DNA of 64,000 nucleotides from contig JAKULF010000008.1 in assembly GCA_022661535.1 (NCBI GenBank), positions 3,410,001-3,474,000 on the forward strand, written 5' to 3'. Position 1 is the stretch's first letter; every line of letters starts with the position of its first letter. Below are positions 52,401 through 62,813 of this stretch, piece by piece. The stretch comes from Eutypa lata. Lineage: Eukaryota; Ascomycota; Sordariomycetes; Xylariales; Diatrypaceae. The notes below the pieces were generated by a model that saw only the letters and a program-made list of their open reading frames with translations, did no database searches and was not told the origin of the DNA. Made by a program: the position numbers and the translations under genes.

Positions 52401-55162
52401 AAGGCCAGAAGAAATTCGATGTGCTACAGGCAATTCGAACCGCCAAGGTCAAATATGGTAAAGACATCAGGACGCTGAAGCCGTTTGAGAGGTTCATCCG
52501 TCCGCAAGATGTGCCTGGCACGCTACTGAACTTGGCTCTGATCAATCTTGCTGCTCCGGATCCAATATTACGTACCGCATCATATAACCTTCTAGGTGCT
52601 CTCTGTCGGGCTTTCAAGTTCAAGGCCGCCTCGAAGTTCCTATGCATCAAAGGTGAGTACAATACCCGTTTTCGAGTTAATTCGCAGCCTGTCTAACAAA
52701 AACTAAACAGACGTGTCTGTCCCCTTGGATCCGTCTCACTTCATCGTGAACATCAGTAAAATGTTAGCCCAGGAAGAGCCGCAACTCACATCCGACTTCC
52801 TGAATGAGTTTTTCGTTGGATGGGAAAGCTTCTCCGATGAGCAGAAGCCATTGAGTCTTGCGTACATGGCGCCATGGATCCCAAGCCTGAGGATTTCCCT
52901 CATGGGCGATGAGCAAGATAGTGAGAAGGGGAAAGAGAAAATCGCAGCTATCTTCAGGAAACTAATCGATGTTACGACGATGGATCCTACGTTGTCCCTA
53001 GTTTTAGAAAATACCGTATGGCCTGCAATCTATAAAGATGAGGCCTTGCTGGATATTTTCTTTGACGAAATATGCAAGACAGCCCTTGCATTGGGACTCT
53101 ACGATGAACATACTCAGAGTCTTACATCCATATTAACCGCAATCGGCACCATAACTCTCCGCGGGAAGGTCATATCCCGGCTACGAAAGGCTCTGAACCG
53201 AACATCGCTTCGCCCATCGAGGTTTCTCCCGGATAATCCAGTCTGGGCTGAAATTTGCATGTTGCTTCAATTCTGCCTGTCGCTCTCCTTTGATTGCGGC
53301 GTCCAGGCTCAGCTCTATCTACCTGAGATATTCCATATCGTCACCATGCTTGCGAACACGGGAACTCCCGATATCAGAATTCTCGTGCACAAGCTCTTAG
53401 TCAACTCGATACACGCTGCCTACACCTCTTTTAATCTGGATGAGGCCAAGCTTGCCAAACTCCGTGGCATACTAGATATCCTGTTAGAGCCTAGGAACGA
53501 TATCTTTTCCCTTCCGCCAGTACACTCGAGGGATGGCAGTTCCATCTCGACGAACCACGAGAGCGCACCCACCCTTGCAAATACTGAGAACCTCGCCAGT
53601 TTATTATTCGAAGTTTGCGCCATCGCAGCACCGTCGGTCGACATGGCTAACGCGTGGCGGTCGCGGTGGATGAGTCTAGTATCGAGTACTGCTTTCCAGA
53701 ATAATCCTGCCATTCAACCAAGAGCATTCGCCGTAATGGGTTGTCTAGCACGAGAAGAAGTGGACGATGATTCACTCTATCAGGTTCTCGTCTCGTTGCG
53801 GAACTGCATTACCCATTTCGGGGAGGATAACGGCAATGATATGCTGGTATCCATCGTAACAGCTCTGTCCAGGATGTTGGCCAAGCTTCCCTCGATGTCG
53901 CGCTACGGAGTACAGCTATTCTGGCTGGCCATATCGCTACTTCGCCTCATGCCCGCTCCCCTCTTCAACTGCACCGCCATGTTCTTAGAGTCGGTCTTGA
54001 CCAACATCAGCACCTCGGCCGACCTCCGGAAGCAGAACCTGGCGCAGTTCCTCCTGCAGGGCCGCTCCCAGCTCGAAGACGCAGCAGCGCCCTCGACGAG
54101 ACCTTCGGTGTCCACTTCACGGCGCAGAACTTCCACTACGCCCTCTGCGCCTGCCTCGTGCGCGGCCTCACTGAGACCATCACTAAGGCCGCCTCCTGCA
54201 CGTCCTGTCGACGCTACTCGAGATGACGACAGAGCCCGACCCGAAGTCACCCGAGCAGCTCCCGCGCGGCTTCTTCGCCTCGCCCTACCTGGCGCTCATC
54301 CAGGCCCGCGCCGTCACGCCCGAGGAGCTTAAGGAGTGCCTGTGGTCGGCGGGCATCAGCCCCGTCGGCGTCGCCAACCTGGCCTCCAAGCGCCGCATCG
54401 CCGAGATCTCCGGCGTCGTCAAGGACACGGATCTCTTGGTCGACCTCTGCATCGAGATGGTGGACTTCGAGTACCTCGAGGACGCGGCCCAGAACTACAC
54501 CCTCGTCTGGTTGAATGAGGTTGCGAAGGAGAGGCCGGCCGTTATTACGCATTTGTAAGTTTTATCTCTGTCTTTTGATTCACCGACCCTTTCTGTTCTT
54601 CTTCCATCACACACCTGACGATAGGCAATTTTCACTCTACTAACACGGAACCCCCTTCCCCCTTTTTCCTCCCACAGAAGCTCCTCCCTCATCGCCCGCC
54701 TCGACGAGATCCTCGTGCACTGCGAGAACCTGAAATCCCTCGAGTCGGCGCACCGGCTGCTCCGCACCCTGTCGTCGCAGCCCGAGATCATCAGCTCGGC
54801 CGGCAACATCAACAGCAGCACGTGGATGGACATCCTCGAGCAGAGGGGCCTCGAGGGCCTCACGCGCACCTGCTCCTTCCGCCAGAACCAGGGCCTCGAC
54901 CGCGAGTGCCTGCCCTTGATGGAGAGGCTTATCGAGGTGAGTCTTTTTAATACAAAATTATAGGAGGAAAAGAGGGGGAAATACGACTTATTGGTATGAG
55001 TAGAGGATGAACATGCGCACGTACACGGATGCATATATACTTGTGTATGTATATCTTGTATATACGTGCGCATGTGTGTGTATGAATGGGGTTCCTTGCA
55101 CAGAAACACACAGACAGACAGCCGTGCTGATGCTCGATGTTGTATAGCTCATCATCGTTTGA
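46481..55162 (+). CDS. IRA: Ras GTPase-activating protein, Ira/neurofibromin type
   Basis: This very large negative regulator of Ras speeds up GTP hydrolysis on Ras and so lowers cAMP/PKA signalling. The start is MNSDAGLVGCLVERLATR at 46481, followed by an intron at 46535-46640. After a long alpha-solenoid region comes the RasGAP domain. It contains the arginine-finger segment RRNCVATKMLSIYAKWKGSN and FLRFFCPAIVAPE with YKEP-like LFGAKEPYMFGLN. Behind it lies the Sec14/PH module of neurofibromin (KPFGLLIDATCYSG, then YVFQPLTRLSK). A long helical C-terminus ends with ECLPLMERLIE and a last mini-exon coding LIIV, stop 55162. There are about a dozen introns; the coding length is about 2,570 codons. 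Single bases are missing near 47088, 48330-48333, 48684, 54089 and 54200. The 3' kilobase from about 53990 is much more GC-rich than the rest. Known from yeast Ira1/Ira2 and human NF1. Confidence 0.92.
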
Positions 55163-55525
55163 GGGATGGATGGGCCTGGCCGTTTCAACGTTAGTGAGTT
55201 GTGTTGTTGTTGTTGGTTGGTTGTGGTAGTGGGAATAGGAGTGAAAGTGGGGGTGGGAGTGAGGTTTTTGAAACGACAGATAGAAGAAAAATGGGGAAAG
55301 GAAGGAGAGATCCGGAGAGTTACCTACCTCGAGTTGGGACGCTGAAATTTTACACTATCTACCTCGAGTCGGAGTAGAAGACTCCTGTCTGTCTACGACA
55401 GATGCGTGACCAAGTAGGTAGTTGGTTGAGCTGCTACTCGTTTGTGCATAGCCTATATTGATGATCGTTTATGCTTTTTTCTGCGTATTGATTTGTCTGC
55501 AAGCTGTGGAAGTTGTGACATGTGC
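55163..55525. other. 3' flank of RasGAP gene
   Basis: This stretch holds GT-rich and short tandem-like motifs (gttgttgttgg near 55203) and a direct repeat ctacctcgagt at about 55326 and 55360. No gene is seen. Confidence 0.5.
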
Positions 55526-55957
55526 TAGACGTAGTCTTCCATCCAGGCCATGTACTGCTTCATGTGGTCAGGAACCACACGCCTCTCGCCAACGAGTTGA
55601 CGGTAAGTCGTATGTAGGACTTGGCCTAACACGGACTCACGCTTTACGTTATACTTCTCCCACTCTGACTCATCCTTAATCTGCTCAACGTGGCACATGC
55701 AGCTGGTATGAGTCGAGCAGACTTAATTGTGGCTTCCAATCAATACTGAATACAAATCCTTTCAGTGACTCGACAACACTGCCCTTCGATATAAATCGAA
55801 GGACCACATTTTGAAAAATACACACAACTATCCATTCCCAGACAGGCCAGTTATGGTACACTCCGTGTCTCGGCTGCCAGCGCTGCTGCTGCTGGTGCTG
55901 GTTAGATATTGGATCGATGATGTATTCGATTGTTGCCATCCTGAAGCAGAAATCCAC
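55526..55957 (-). CDS. Unidentified small protein or gene fragment
   Basis: On the minus strand two frames join into a coherent protein-like reading. The first gives KGSVVESLKGFVFSIDWKPQ and LSLLDSY (stop at 55685 in that frame). The next frame continues CHVEQIKDESEWEKYNVKRE, SVLGQVLHTTYRQLV and VVPDHMKQYMAWMEDYV, to a TAG stop at 55526-55528. The change of frame near 55690-55700 needs a single-base insertion or a two-base loss. Upstream, the same frame stays open only between stops that could be former CAG or CGA codons, so the true start is unclear. I do not recognise the family. It may be a remnant of a longer gene whose 5' part lies near 55960-56150. Confidence 0.4.
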
Positions 55958-57271
55958 GCGTTGGCTGCTCTATATGGCAAATTTGTGGCAGCTTGCTCCT
56001 TGTGATCGCTGTATTTGAACGATTTGGAAACGTTCACCCAAGCTGTAGCTACTTCACCGCCGTCCCACCGGATGTCCCTAAGTAGTTGGAACCACTTGCC
56101 ATATTTGAACCCGTGATCGGTCGTTTATTTGTAGGACCTCGCCGTGTCAACCGGCGTGGTGCAAGTCGCTTTAGCACGAGTAGAATATTCAACGGCGCGT
56201 GACTGCGTGAGTTGCCTTTGTCTTTCAGCAACGGCTTCCTGCTTTGGTCTCTCAAACTCGACTCTGATGCTTGCTTTAAAGCACTCGGCCATATATCGCA
56301 ATCCCAAACCACACTGACTGTTTTCTATCTAGCTTCCGTTTCGGTCGAAGATGAAGCATTGTCTCAGTCTTTTGATCTGCGGTTTCAGGAATAAGAATTA
56401 GATTTAAACACCATACTTCCTTGATGTTATAACCATTTATCTCTTAGCGAGATTGGCTCTGGCTTGTTTGTCTGGCTGCCTCGAGAGCCACCGTCATCAT
56501 TCTCATGCTAGGAAAAATCACTGTGGTTAGACATGCAATTGCGAACCAAAAATGTAGCATTAAAAATATCTAACGGATATTAAAAATCGCGTAGAATACA
56601 AACAATGATAGTTGGTTGCCCCGGAAGACTTCGTCGCTCGCCGTCTTTAAGTTCACCCCTTTTATCTTACATCAAAAACCATCACGCGGAATGGAGATTT
56701 CTATTCCGCTTTGCGTCTCGAAAGCGTCCGAGTAATGACCGGTAGCATCAGAAATGTCGTCAACCTAATGCAAGACGGCCAACCTGTGTGTGACAAGGAT
56801 GTAAGGGCTTGGAACTGAGGTTCTATTCAATTAATAATTTCCTTTGGTCCTAAGGTCCACAGAGTCCTTCATTCTGCTCTGTACTGTACGATCTGTAGGG
56901 TCGTCCACAATTTGTATACAAAATAAAGGTACGTATCTGTAATATCCTTCTGCCGCCCTAGCCACTGATAATAGTCGTTGGCTCTTATTATGCATCTATG
57001 TATTCTTGAGATCGTCGTATGACCTGCAAGTGTTGGTATGTTGGCTGTCTCTGCAGATATCCTGCAGCCAACAACACTTGGCTCCATTCCCCGTGTGACA
57101 CCGTGGACGCCGATGTCATCGTTCATGTTGATTGACCTCCGGACAGCCCAGTTTCATCTTTCCCTCTTTCGCCCTCCCGTCCAGGTATTGGAAATTTTTC
57201 GTTCACCTTTGTCATTCACAACGTCGATGCTACACCCTTGATAGCAGCGACACCAATGACGGTCTCTCAAG
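55958..57271. other. Intergenic, possible remnant
   Basis: The left part may hold the decayed 5' end of the minus-strand fragment at 55526-55957. The rest is AT-rich. The frames at 56049-56312 and 56869-57126 have no domain features. The right end is the P450 promoter. Confidence 0.4.
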
Positions 57272-59091
57272 ATGGCTTTCGCAGATAGTGTCATGCTTAT
57301 TCTCAATTACATCGCCTACACCTTTGTTCTATACGTATGGGCTGTTCAATCAATAAACCCTAAGGTATCTCAACACTGTCACTAACGCTTCGTAGCTTGT
57401 GCTTTTCGTTAGTTACCGGCTGACGCTTCATCCCTTGAGTGCTTATCCGGGTCCCATTGCTGCTAAATTGTCCGATTTGTACAACCTCTACCACGCGTCA
57501 TTGATGGGTGAACATCTGGCTACCTGGCGTAGTCATCAATCATATGGTGAGCCAGAGCCGTAGTATATCTTGATATACTGAAAGTAGCGGGGAAGCTTAC
57601 GTAGTAGTGCCGCAGGACCTGTGATAAGACATGGTCCGAACAAGTTGGTGTTTAACTCTCTTGAAGCATTGCAAGGCAAGTATGCATCTATGCAGCTACG
57701 CCCCGAAGAAGAGATGATTTAACATCACATCAAGACATCTACTATAACGACAGAGTCTCCAAGTCAAATGCGTATCTCAACATTATGCAAGCACCCAATG
57801 TACACAGCGTCTTTACCGTACTTGATAAGCGGCAACATCGTGTCAAACGTCGATTAATCGGTCAGGCCCTCAATGAACGAGGAATGCGATTGTTTGAACC
57901 TACCATTCTCGAGCAGATCGGCATTTTTATCCAGCAACTATCTCAGTCATGCTCGGGTACCGAGCCCATCAACATGTCTCCCCTGCTGAGGTACCTGACA
58001 CTAGACATTGTTTGCCTCTTAGCCTTTGGTTATCCCTTGCACACCCAAGAACAGCCGGAATATCGTTTCGTTTCGGATGGTATCGTGGCTGGGAACTATT
58101 TCCAGAACATGAAGCTACAGTGCCCTCTATTGACACAAATCCGAATGACCGGGACGTTACAATACCTTCGAAATATACGCGGGCAGAGGGAGCCATACAG
58201 GGACGTGGTGAAGATGTTAATCGGGTCCCGCATGACTGAAGACAGAGATTCCAAAATGGATCTGTATTCAATGGTCGCAGATCAGATTAATACCGGAGGT
58301 CCGGATAGCATTCAAACGAGCGAATTGTGGGCAGAGGCAATCTTCTTGTTTGCAGCAGGTTGGTCATATCCCATGTTTCTATGAATCCATGCGTGCTGAT
58401 GGCTGATCAATTCTCCAACACCGTAGGTGGTGACACCAGTGCTACTGTTATCGCGGCTCTGTTCTTTTACCTGTCCCGCAATGCAGACTGCTATACGAAG
58501 CTAGCTCACGAGATTCGAACGACATTCCACACTAGCGATGAAATTCGGGGTGGGCAAAAACTGGCCAGCTGCGAATACCTTCGGGCCTGTATTGACGAAG
58601 CCTTGCGTATGTCTCCGCCGGCACCCGGCACACCATGGCGAGAGCAACTCGAGACAGATGATGCGCCGTTCATTGTGGACGGCCATGTCATACCTCGCGG
58701 AACCCATGTTGGAGTGAATGTTTACTCTATTCTCCACAATGAGAAGTATTTCCCGGAGCCCTTTGCCTACAAACCAGAACGGTGGTTGTCGGACATGTCC
58801 GAGGAACAAACGAAAACCATTCATGATGTGTTTATCCCATTCTCTGCAGGATCTCGGATCTGCGCAGGCAAGGCAATGGCATATTTAGAAGCGAGTGTGG
58901 TTATCTCAAAGACGTTCTGGCACTTTGACTTTGAAGAGGCCCCAGGTGAGTTTGGTGAACTTGGAGCTGGAAGCAGCGGTGGCACCTATGGAAGACACCG
59001 GGCGAGCGAGTTTCAGGTTTACGAGGTAATATCCTCAACTCATGATGGACCCAGCCTGGTATTCCACCCAAGAGTTCCCGCTCCGCAGTAA
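57272..59091 (+). CDS. Cytochrome P450 monooxygenase
   Basis: This is a membrane-bound (ER) heme monooxygenase. The first exon gives a membrane anchor (FADSVMLILNYIAYTFVLY) and splices at about 57333-57390 to LVLFVSYRLTLHPLSAYPGP, the proline-rich hinge. The I-helix reads AGGDTSATVIA after an intron at about 58359-58425. The K-helix ExxR is seen in EALRMSPPAPGTPWRE, then YKPERWL and the heme loop FIPFSAGSRICAGKAMAY with the axial Cys. Further introns lie near 57546-57610 and 57674-57750. I find no frame break. It resembles fungal families close to benzoate 4-hydroxylase and secondary-metabolite P450s, but substrate and subfamily cannot be fixed from sequence. It is followed on the same strand by a C2H2 gene, a fructosamine-kinase-like gene and an MFS exporter. 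Confidence 0.9.
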
Positions 59092-59344
59092 ACCACTATC
59101 ATCTTAGATATACGAGATTAGCCGTCCCTAAGACAATCATATTCACAGTTTGTTAGATGCTGGCAGGTTGTTTTGGGAAACGTGCTGATATTACACATGC
59201 TAGCATTAATATAAATGCTGCCAAAAACGATGCTTTCATCTCTTCATTAGGTGCCGATGAGGATGTCGCTAGCTTAGAGTCAACATAGACATACCATCGT
59301 TTAATATTAAATGTGAAAGGAATATTGGCATCGAATTTGGGTAA

Positions 59345-60699
59345 GAATGAAACTCTTCTGATAGTGGAAATTAAGAAAACCAACCCGGGGCACCACGACA
59401 GATAACGGGGTCTTCAGATTCTGGGTCTAGTACACATACGTCAAGTGATCATTGGGAATCATCTGTTTCCTTGTGGCTCACATCGGAGAGCGAGCCAGCT
59501 GCAAGCGTCTCATCATCTCAATCTGATTCAACTTAGGAGGATTCCCCAGTGGTTTCCGTGGATTTTATCTGCTTCTCTAGCGATGAAACTTCTCAGAGAT
59601 AAAGGGCACTCGATTTTGGGCGATGTCCTCCCGTTTTTTGAGAAACTACTCTATTCGAGGATGGGGATCATCCAGCACCAAAGATAACAACAGTCTTACC
59701 CGAGTGCTCCAGAGAATGAAAGGGGACACAGTGACAAGGGGACTAGAACGACTAAGAGAGGCCTTCTCGATGGTAAGGACGGGACGGGCAAGATGGGGAA
59801 GAGGATGACACACATGATAACGGATCTGGTAATAACGAGCCAACCCGAAAGATGCGAAGGGTTGATGATTTGGATACGCAGAAGATTGCGTGTCCATTCA
59901 TGAAACGCCACCCCGCCGAATTCTCGACCTGGAGAACATGGATTAAAGGGCATAAACCGAATGAGGTCAGTTACTTCGTCATTACGACTAACACAAGGCA
60001 TCCACTAATATTCGAGCAGAGAACACCTCAATAGACGCCACTTCAAGGGACGCAGCTGTGGACGGTGTGGTGAGCAATTTGGAACGAATGCTCTGCTACA
60101 AAGCCACGTGCGTGCCGCGGAGCCATATGATCTTCGTGAGATTGAGAAGACTATAGGATTTATGACCCAACTACAGTGGGAAGATATATGCGTTAAGAGA
60201 CGTGGAAATATACCTTTGATGGAGAGGTGGAAGGAGATGTTCACTATTATCTTCCCCGTAGTTAACGATTGTGAGATTCTAGGCCCCTGCCAGTGTTCCT
60301 AAATGCTCACGGGGAATATAGTTGCTGATTGCATCAGACCACGATGTATCTGAGTCCGCCGAGCACCTAGGTTGAATGATAAACTGTGACGAGTACGAGA
60401 TCTATCTTAAGCAGCACCTTCCCAGGCGGATATTGGTGCAACTTAATAAGGAATTCCAAATCATGGCAGAGCACGCCAAGGAGAGGCTCAGCGAGATTGC
60501 TCGGGAGGAGAGCCTCGCGACTCTTACTAGATTTCTTCAAGAAAAGGGGCTCAACTCTGGTGCAAGTCTAGAGCCCGGTCTCGATGCTCCAGACCATATG
60601 GTCCCGTTCAGCTTTGAGCTCCTTAACGATGATGGTGGGATCGACTTCTTTGGGGACGCGGTCACATCGTGGCCTCTGAACCCCGAGCCATCGATTTGA
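59345..60699 (+). CDS. Fungal C2H2 zinc-finger-like protein, degenerate
   Basis: Three open pieces on the plus strand match the layout of a fungal family with one damaged C2H2 region. A Ser-rich start is seen at about 59420-59530. Next comes KIACPFMKRHPAEFSTWRTW (59883 onward). After a likely intron the frame reads REHLNRRHFKGRSCGRCGEQ, then FGTNALLQSHVRAAEPYD, IEKTIGFMTQLQWEDICVKR and WKEMFTIIFP. The final part from 60385 gives EYEIYLKQHLPRRILVQLNK and DHMVPFSFELLNDD, stop 60699. Members of this family usually have CPF, a Cys/His finger, and a W-x-x-I-F/LFPDD phrase; their role is unknown. The joins between pieces are not clean and the N-terminal half has several stops, so exon structure and even integrity are uncertain. 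It could be a pseudogene. Confidence 0.5.
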
Positions 60700-61221
60700 C
60701 CCTTGGTCCCAAAAGGAGTATGTATACTTCTGGATTAATCTACAAATGCGCCACCTACTGATGGGGTCGGCGATGTATTTTTTACAACTATATTAGTAAT
60801 AAGCTACTTAGGTTAAATTGGTGGTAATTAATTGATTATTAAATAGGAATTACTCGGTCCGTTAAATAGAAGAGGGGCTAACATACCTTGATGGTACGAG
60901 TTGTAACAGTTTATGCTTGAGATTTAATGATTGTTTAGTGAATATGAACCAACAGCAAATAAAACGTTGTTATCAACCATGTGATTGGCTTATATTGCGG
61001 GGGTATCAAGGAGGGGACGATTTTGGTCCCTTGTGTCCTACGCTTACTTAGCTATAGCTCAAGGCATAATCTTGTCTAACTGTGTATCACTTTATAGTCA
61101 AAACAATTTACAAATAAAGTCACATGAATGCTTCGCTTGCTTGCGTGACAGATCCTGCACAACCGTGGCATAGTCAAAACTACAGCAAAAGGAATCAAGA
61201 TAGGTGACAGGTTTTGATAGA
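60700..61221. other. Intergenic, no gene seen
   Basis: This is a 0.5-kb AT-rich gap between the C2H2 and fructosamine-kinase-like genes, which lie on the same strand. Confidence 0.5.
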
Positions 61222-62433
61222 ATGTCAAAACAGGTAGATCCTGTTGCTGCGGGTGCATCTCTAGATGAGAATGTGATAGCTGGTGAGAGACACTACTGTC
61301 CAGCTTCGACTCTGTCTTATTGATGGATTCCACAGTTCTCCCACCCAATTGCGAGATATTATCTGTGACGCCGTCTGGGAGAAGCCTCTGGGTCGCCACA
61401 CTTAGAATCGAAGTGCGTTTGAAAGATGGTGGCTCCGGCATCTTCTTTAAGAAGGTACGTGTTGATACCTGAAACCTTTGCGCACAATTCCTCAAATGGC
61501 TTTTAGGGTGCTATAGGCGACGTCGGATACAACATGATGAGAGGCTGCTTTGAGGCAGAAACGGCGTTGTATGAGTTTATCCCTGACCATGTTCCCCGAC
61601 CAATTGCCTTCGGAACACACAAGTTACGGCCGGATACCCACTTCTACATGTGCCAATTTGTCGATATGCTTGATGATGTACCTGACCCTCGAGGATGGGC
61701 AACTGCCGTCACAAATTTGCACAGTCGCAGCATGGGAAAGTCGCCATGCGGGCAATTTGGATTCTCAGTGGACACGCATCTCGCCAATGTACCGGTAGAC
61801 AACACCTGGGCCTCATCGTGGGAAGTCTTCTTCGCACAACAAATGCGGTCTTTGCTCAATAAGGAAGAGACTCTCCATGGTCCCGATGCCGAGTATAAAC
61901 AGTTAAAGGATGAGTTTTTCGATATCGTCATACCTAGGTTTCTAAGACCCTTAGAGACAGAAGGCAGGTCGATTACACCTTGTCTCGTTCATTCAGATTT
62001 ATGGCCAGGAAACATCAAACCTAGTCTTGACTCCGACGCTGTATGCATGTTCGACTCTTGTGCCTATTGGGGTCATAATGAAGGTCAGTTATTACACACA
62101 AGTCCTCATAGAAGAGAAATTGCTCACTTCGTTTGTCGTAGCGGACTTGGCCATCTGCCGCAACCCTCGTTACCGCCTCGGCAAGCCGTATATCAATGAA
62201 TACTTGAAACAAATTCCCGCGTCAGAACCAACAGATGATTTTGAAGCGCGCAATGCAGTGTACGCAATGAAATATCATGTGCTACTATCAATAATGTACT
62301 TCAAGGACCAAAGGTTCCATAAAATGTAAGCAACAGAATAATATTATCATTGTGTCTACTGCTAACTTACGATACCAGTGCTAAAGAGGAGATGGAGAGC
62401 TTAGCAAGAATGGTTAGAAATGAGATAACATAA
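61222..62433 (+). CDS. Fructosamine/ketosamine-3-kinase-like protein
   Basis: This is a small kinase of the FN3K family (protein-ribulosamine 3-kinase), which phosphorylates sugars attached to amines so that they fall off (family knowledge). The first exons read VTPSGRSLWVATLRIEVRLK and FFKK, the N-lobe Lys. An intron at about 61455-61507 leads to GDVGYNMMRGCFEAETALYE. The catalytic loop is CLVHSDLWPGNIKPS and the metal-binding segment MFDSCAYWGHNEADLAICRN; the last intron but one is about 62083-62141. A last intron (about 62326-62379) leads to AKEEMESLARMVRNEIT, stop 62431-62433. The start is uncertain. ATG 61222 begins MSKQVDPVAAG but needs a frame correction before CEILSVTPSGRSLW; ATG 61323 gives that reading directly. 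Other members of this kinase-like superfamily in fungi act on unrelated small molecules, so the substrate is inference. Confidence 0.8.
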
Positions 62434-62813
62434 TTTGACGCAATAGACAATCCTCTGGGCTGTAGTATAAGCCCTTATCGGAAAAGATCACGGTCTGCAC
62501 ACCATAGATAGGGATACCAGATTGCACGTCTAGTGATAGCATCGAAACGATCCACCAAACTTATACACATGAATTGATTGCTTCACAGAAGTTTTCACTG
62601 GATTCCCTAAAAGTGCATGATCGAACCAAATAGTTTGGGTGTTATAACGACTGACTTACCATAGATGGATTCCAGTGTTACGCCGCTCTCGGCACTCACC
62701 CCACATTCCCAACGGAGTAACAACAAGCAACCAACAGTACCAAGGCCTCCTCAAAGCTGTTCACTTCACACTCATTCATATCCCACCACCAGTAGATATT
62801 AGTTTGCGTCACA
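62434..62813. other. Promoter side of the MFS gene
   Basis: This 0.38-kb region between the kinase-like gene and the MFS gene holds no gene. The pyrimidine- and CA-rich last 60 bp fit a fungal leader. Confidence 0.5.

Noticed and set aside
61076..61495. 139-codon minus-strand frame
   Set aside because: It lies antisense to the first exons of the fructosamine-kinase-like gene, which are supported by family motifs and splice sites.
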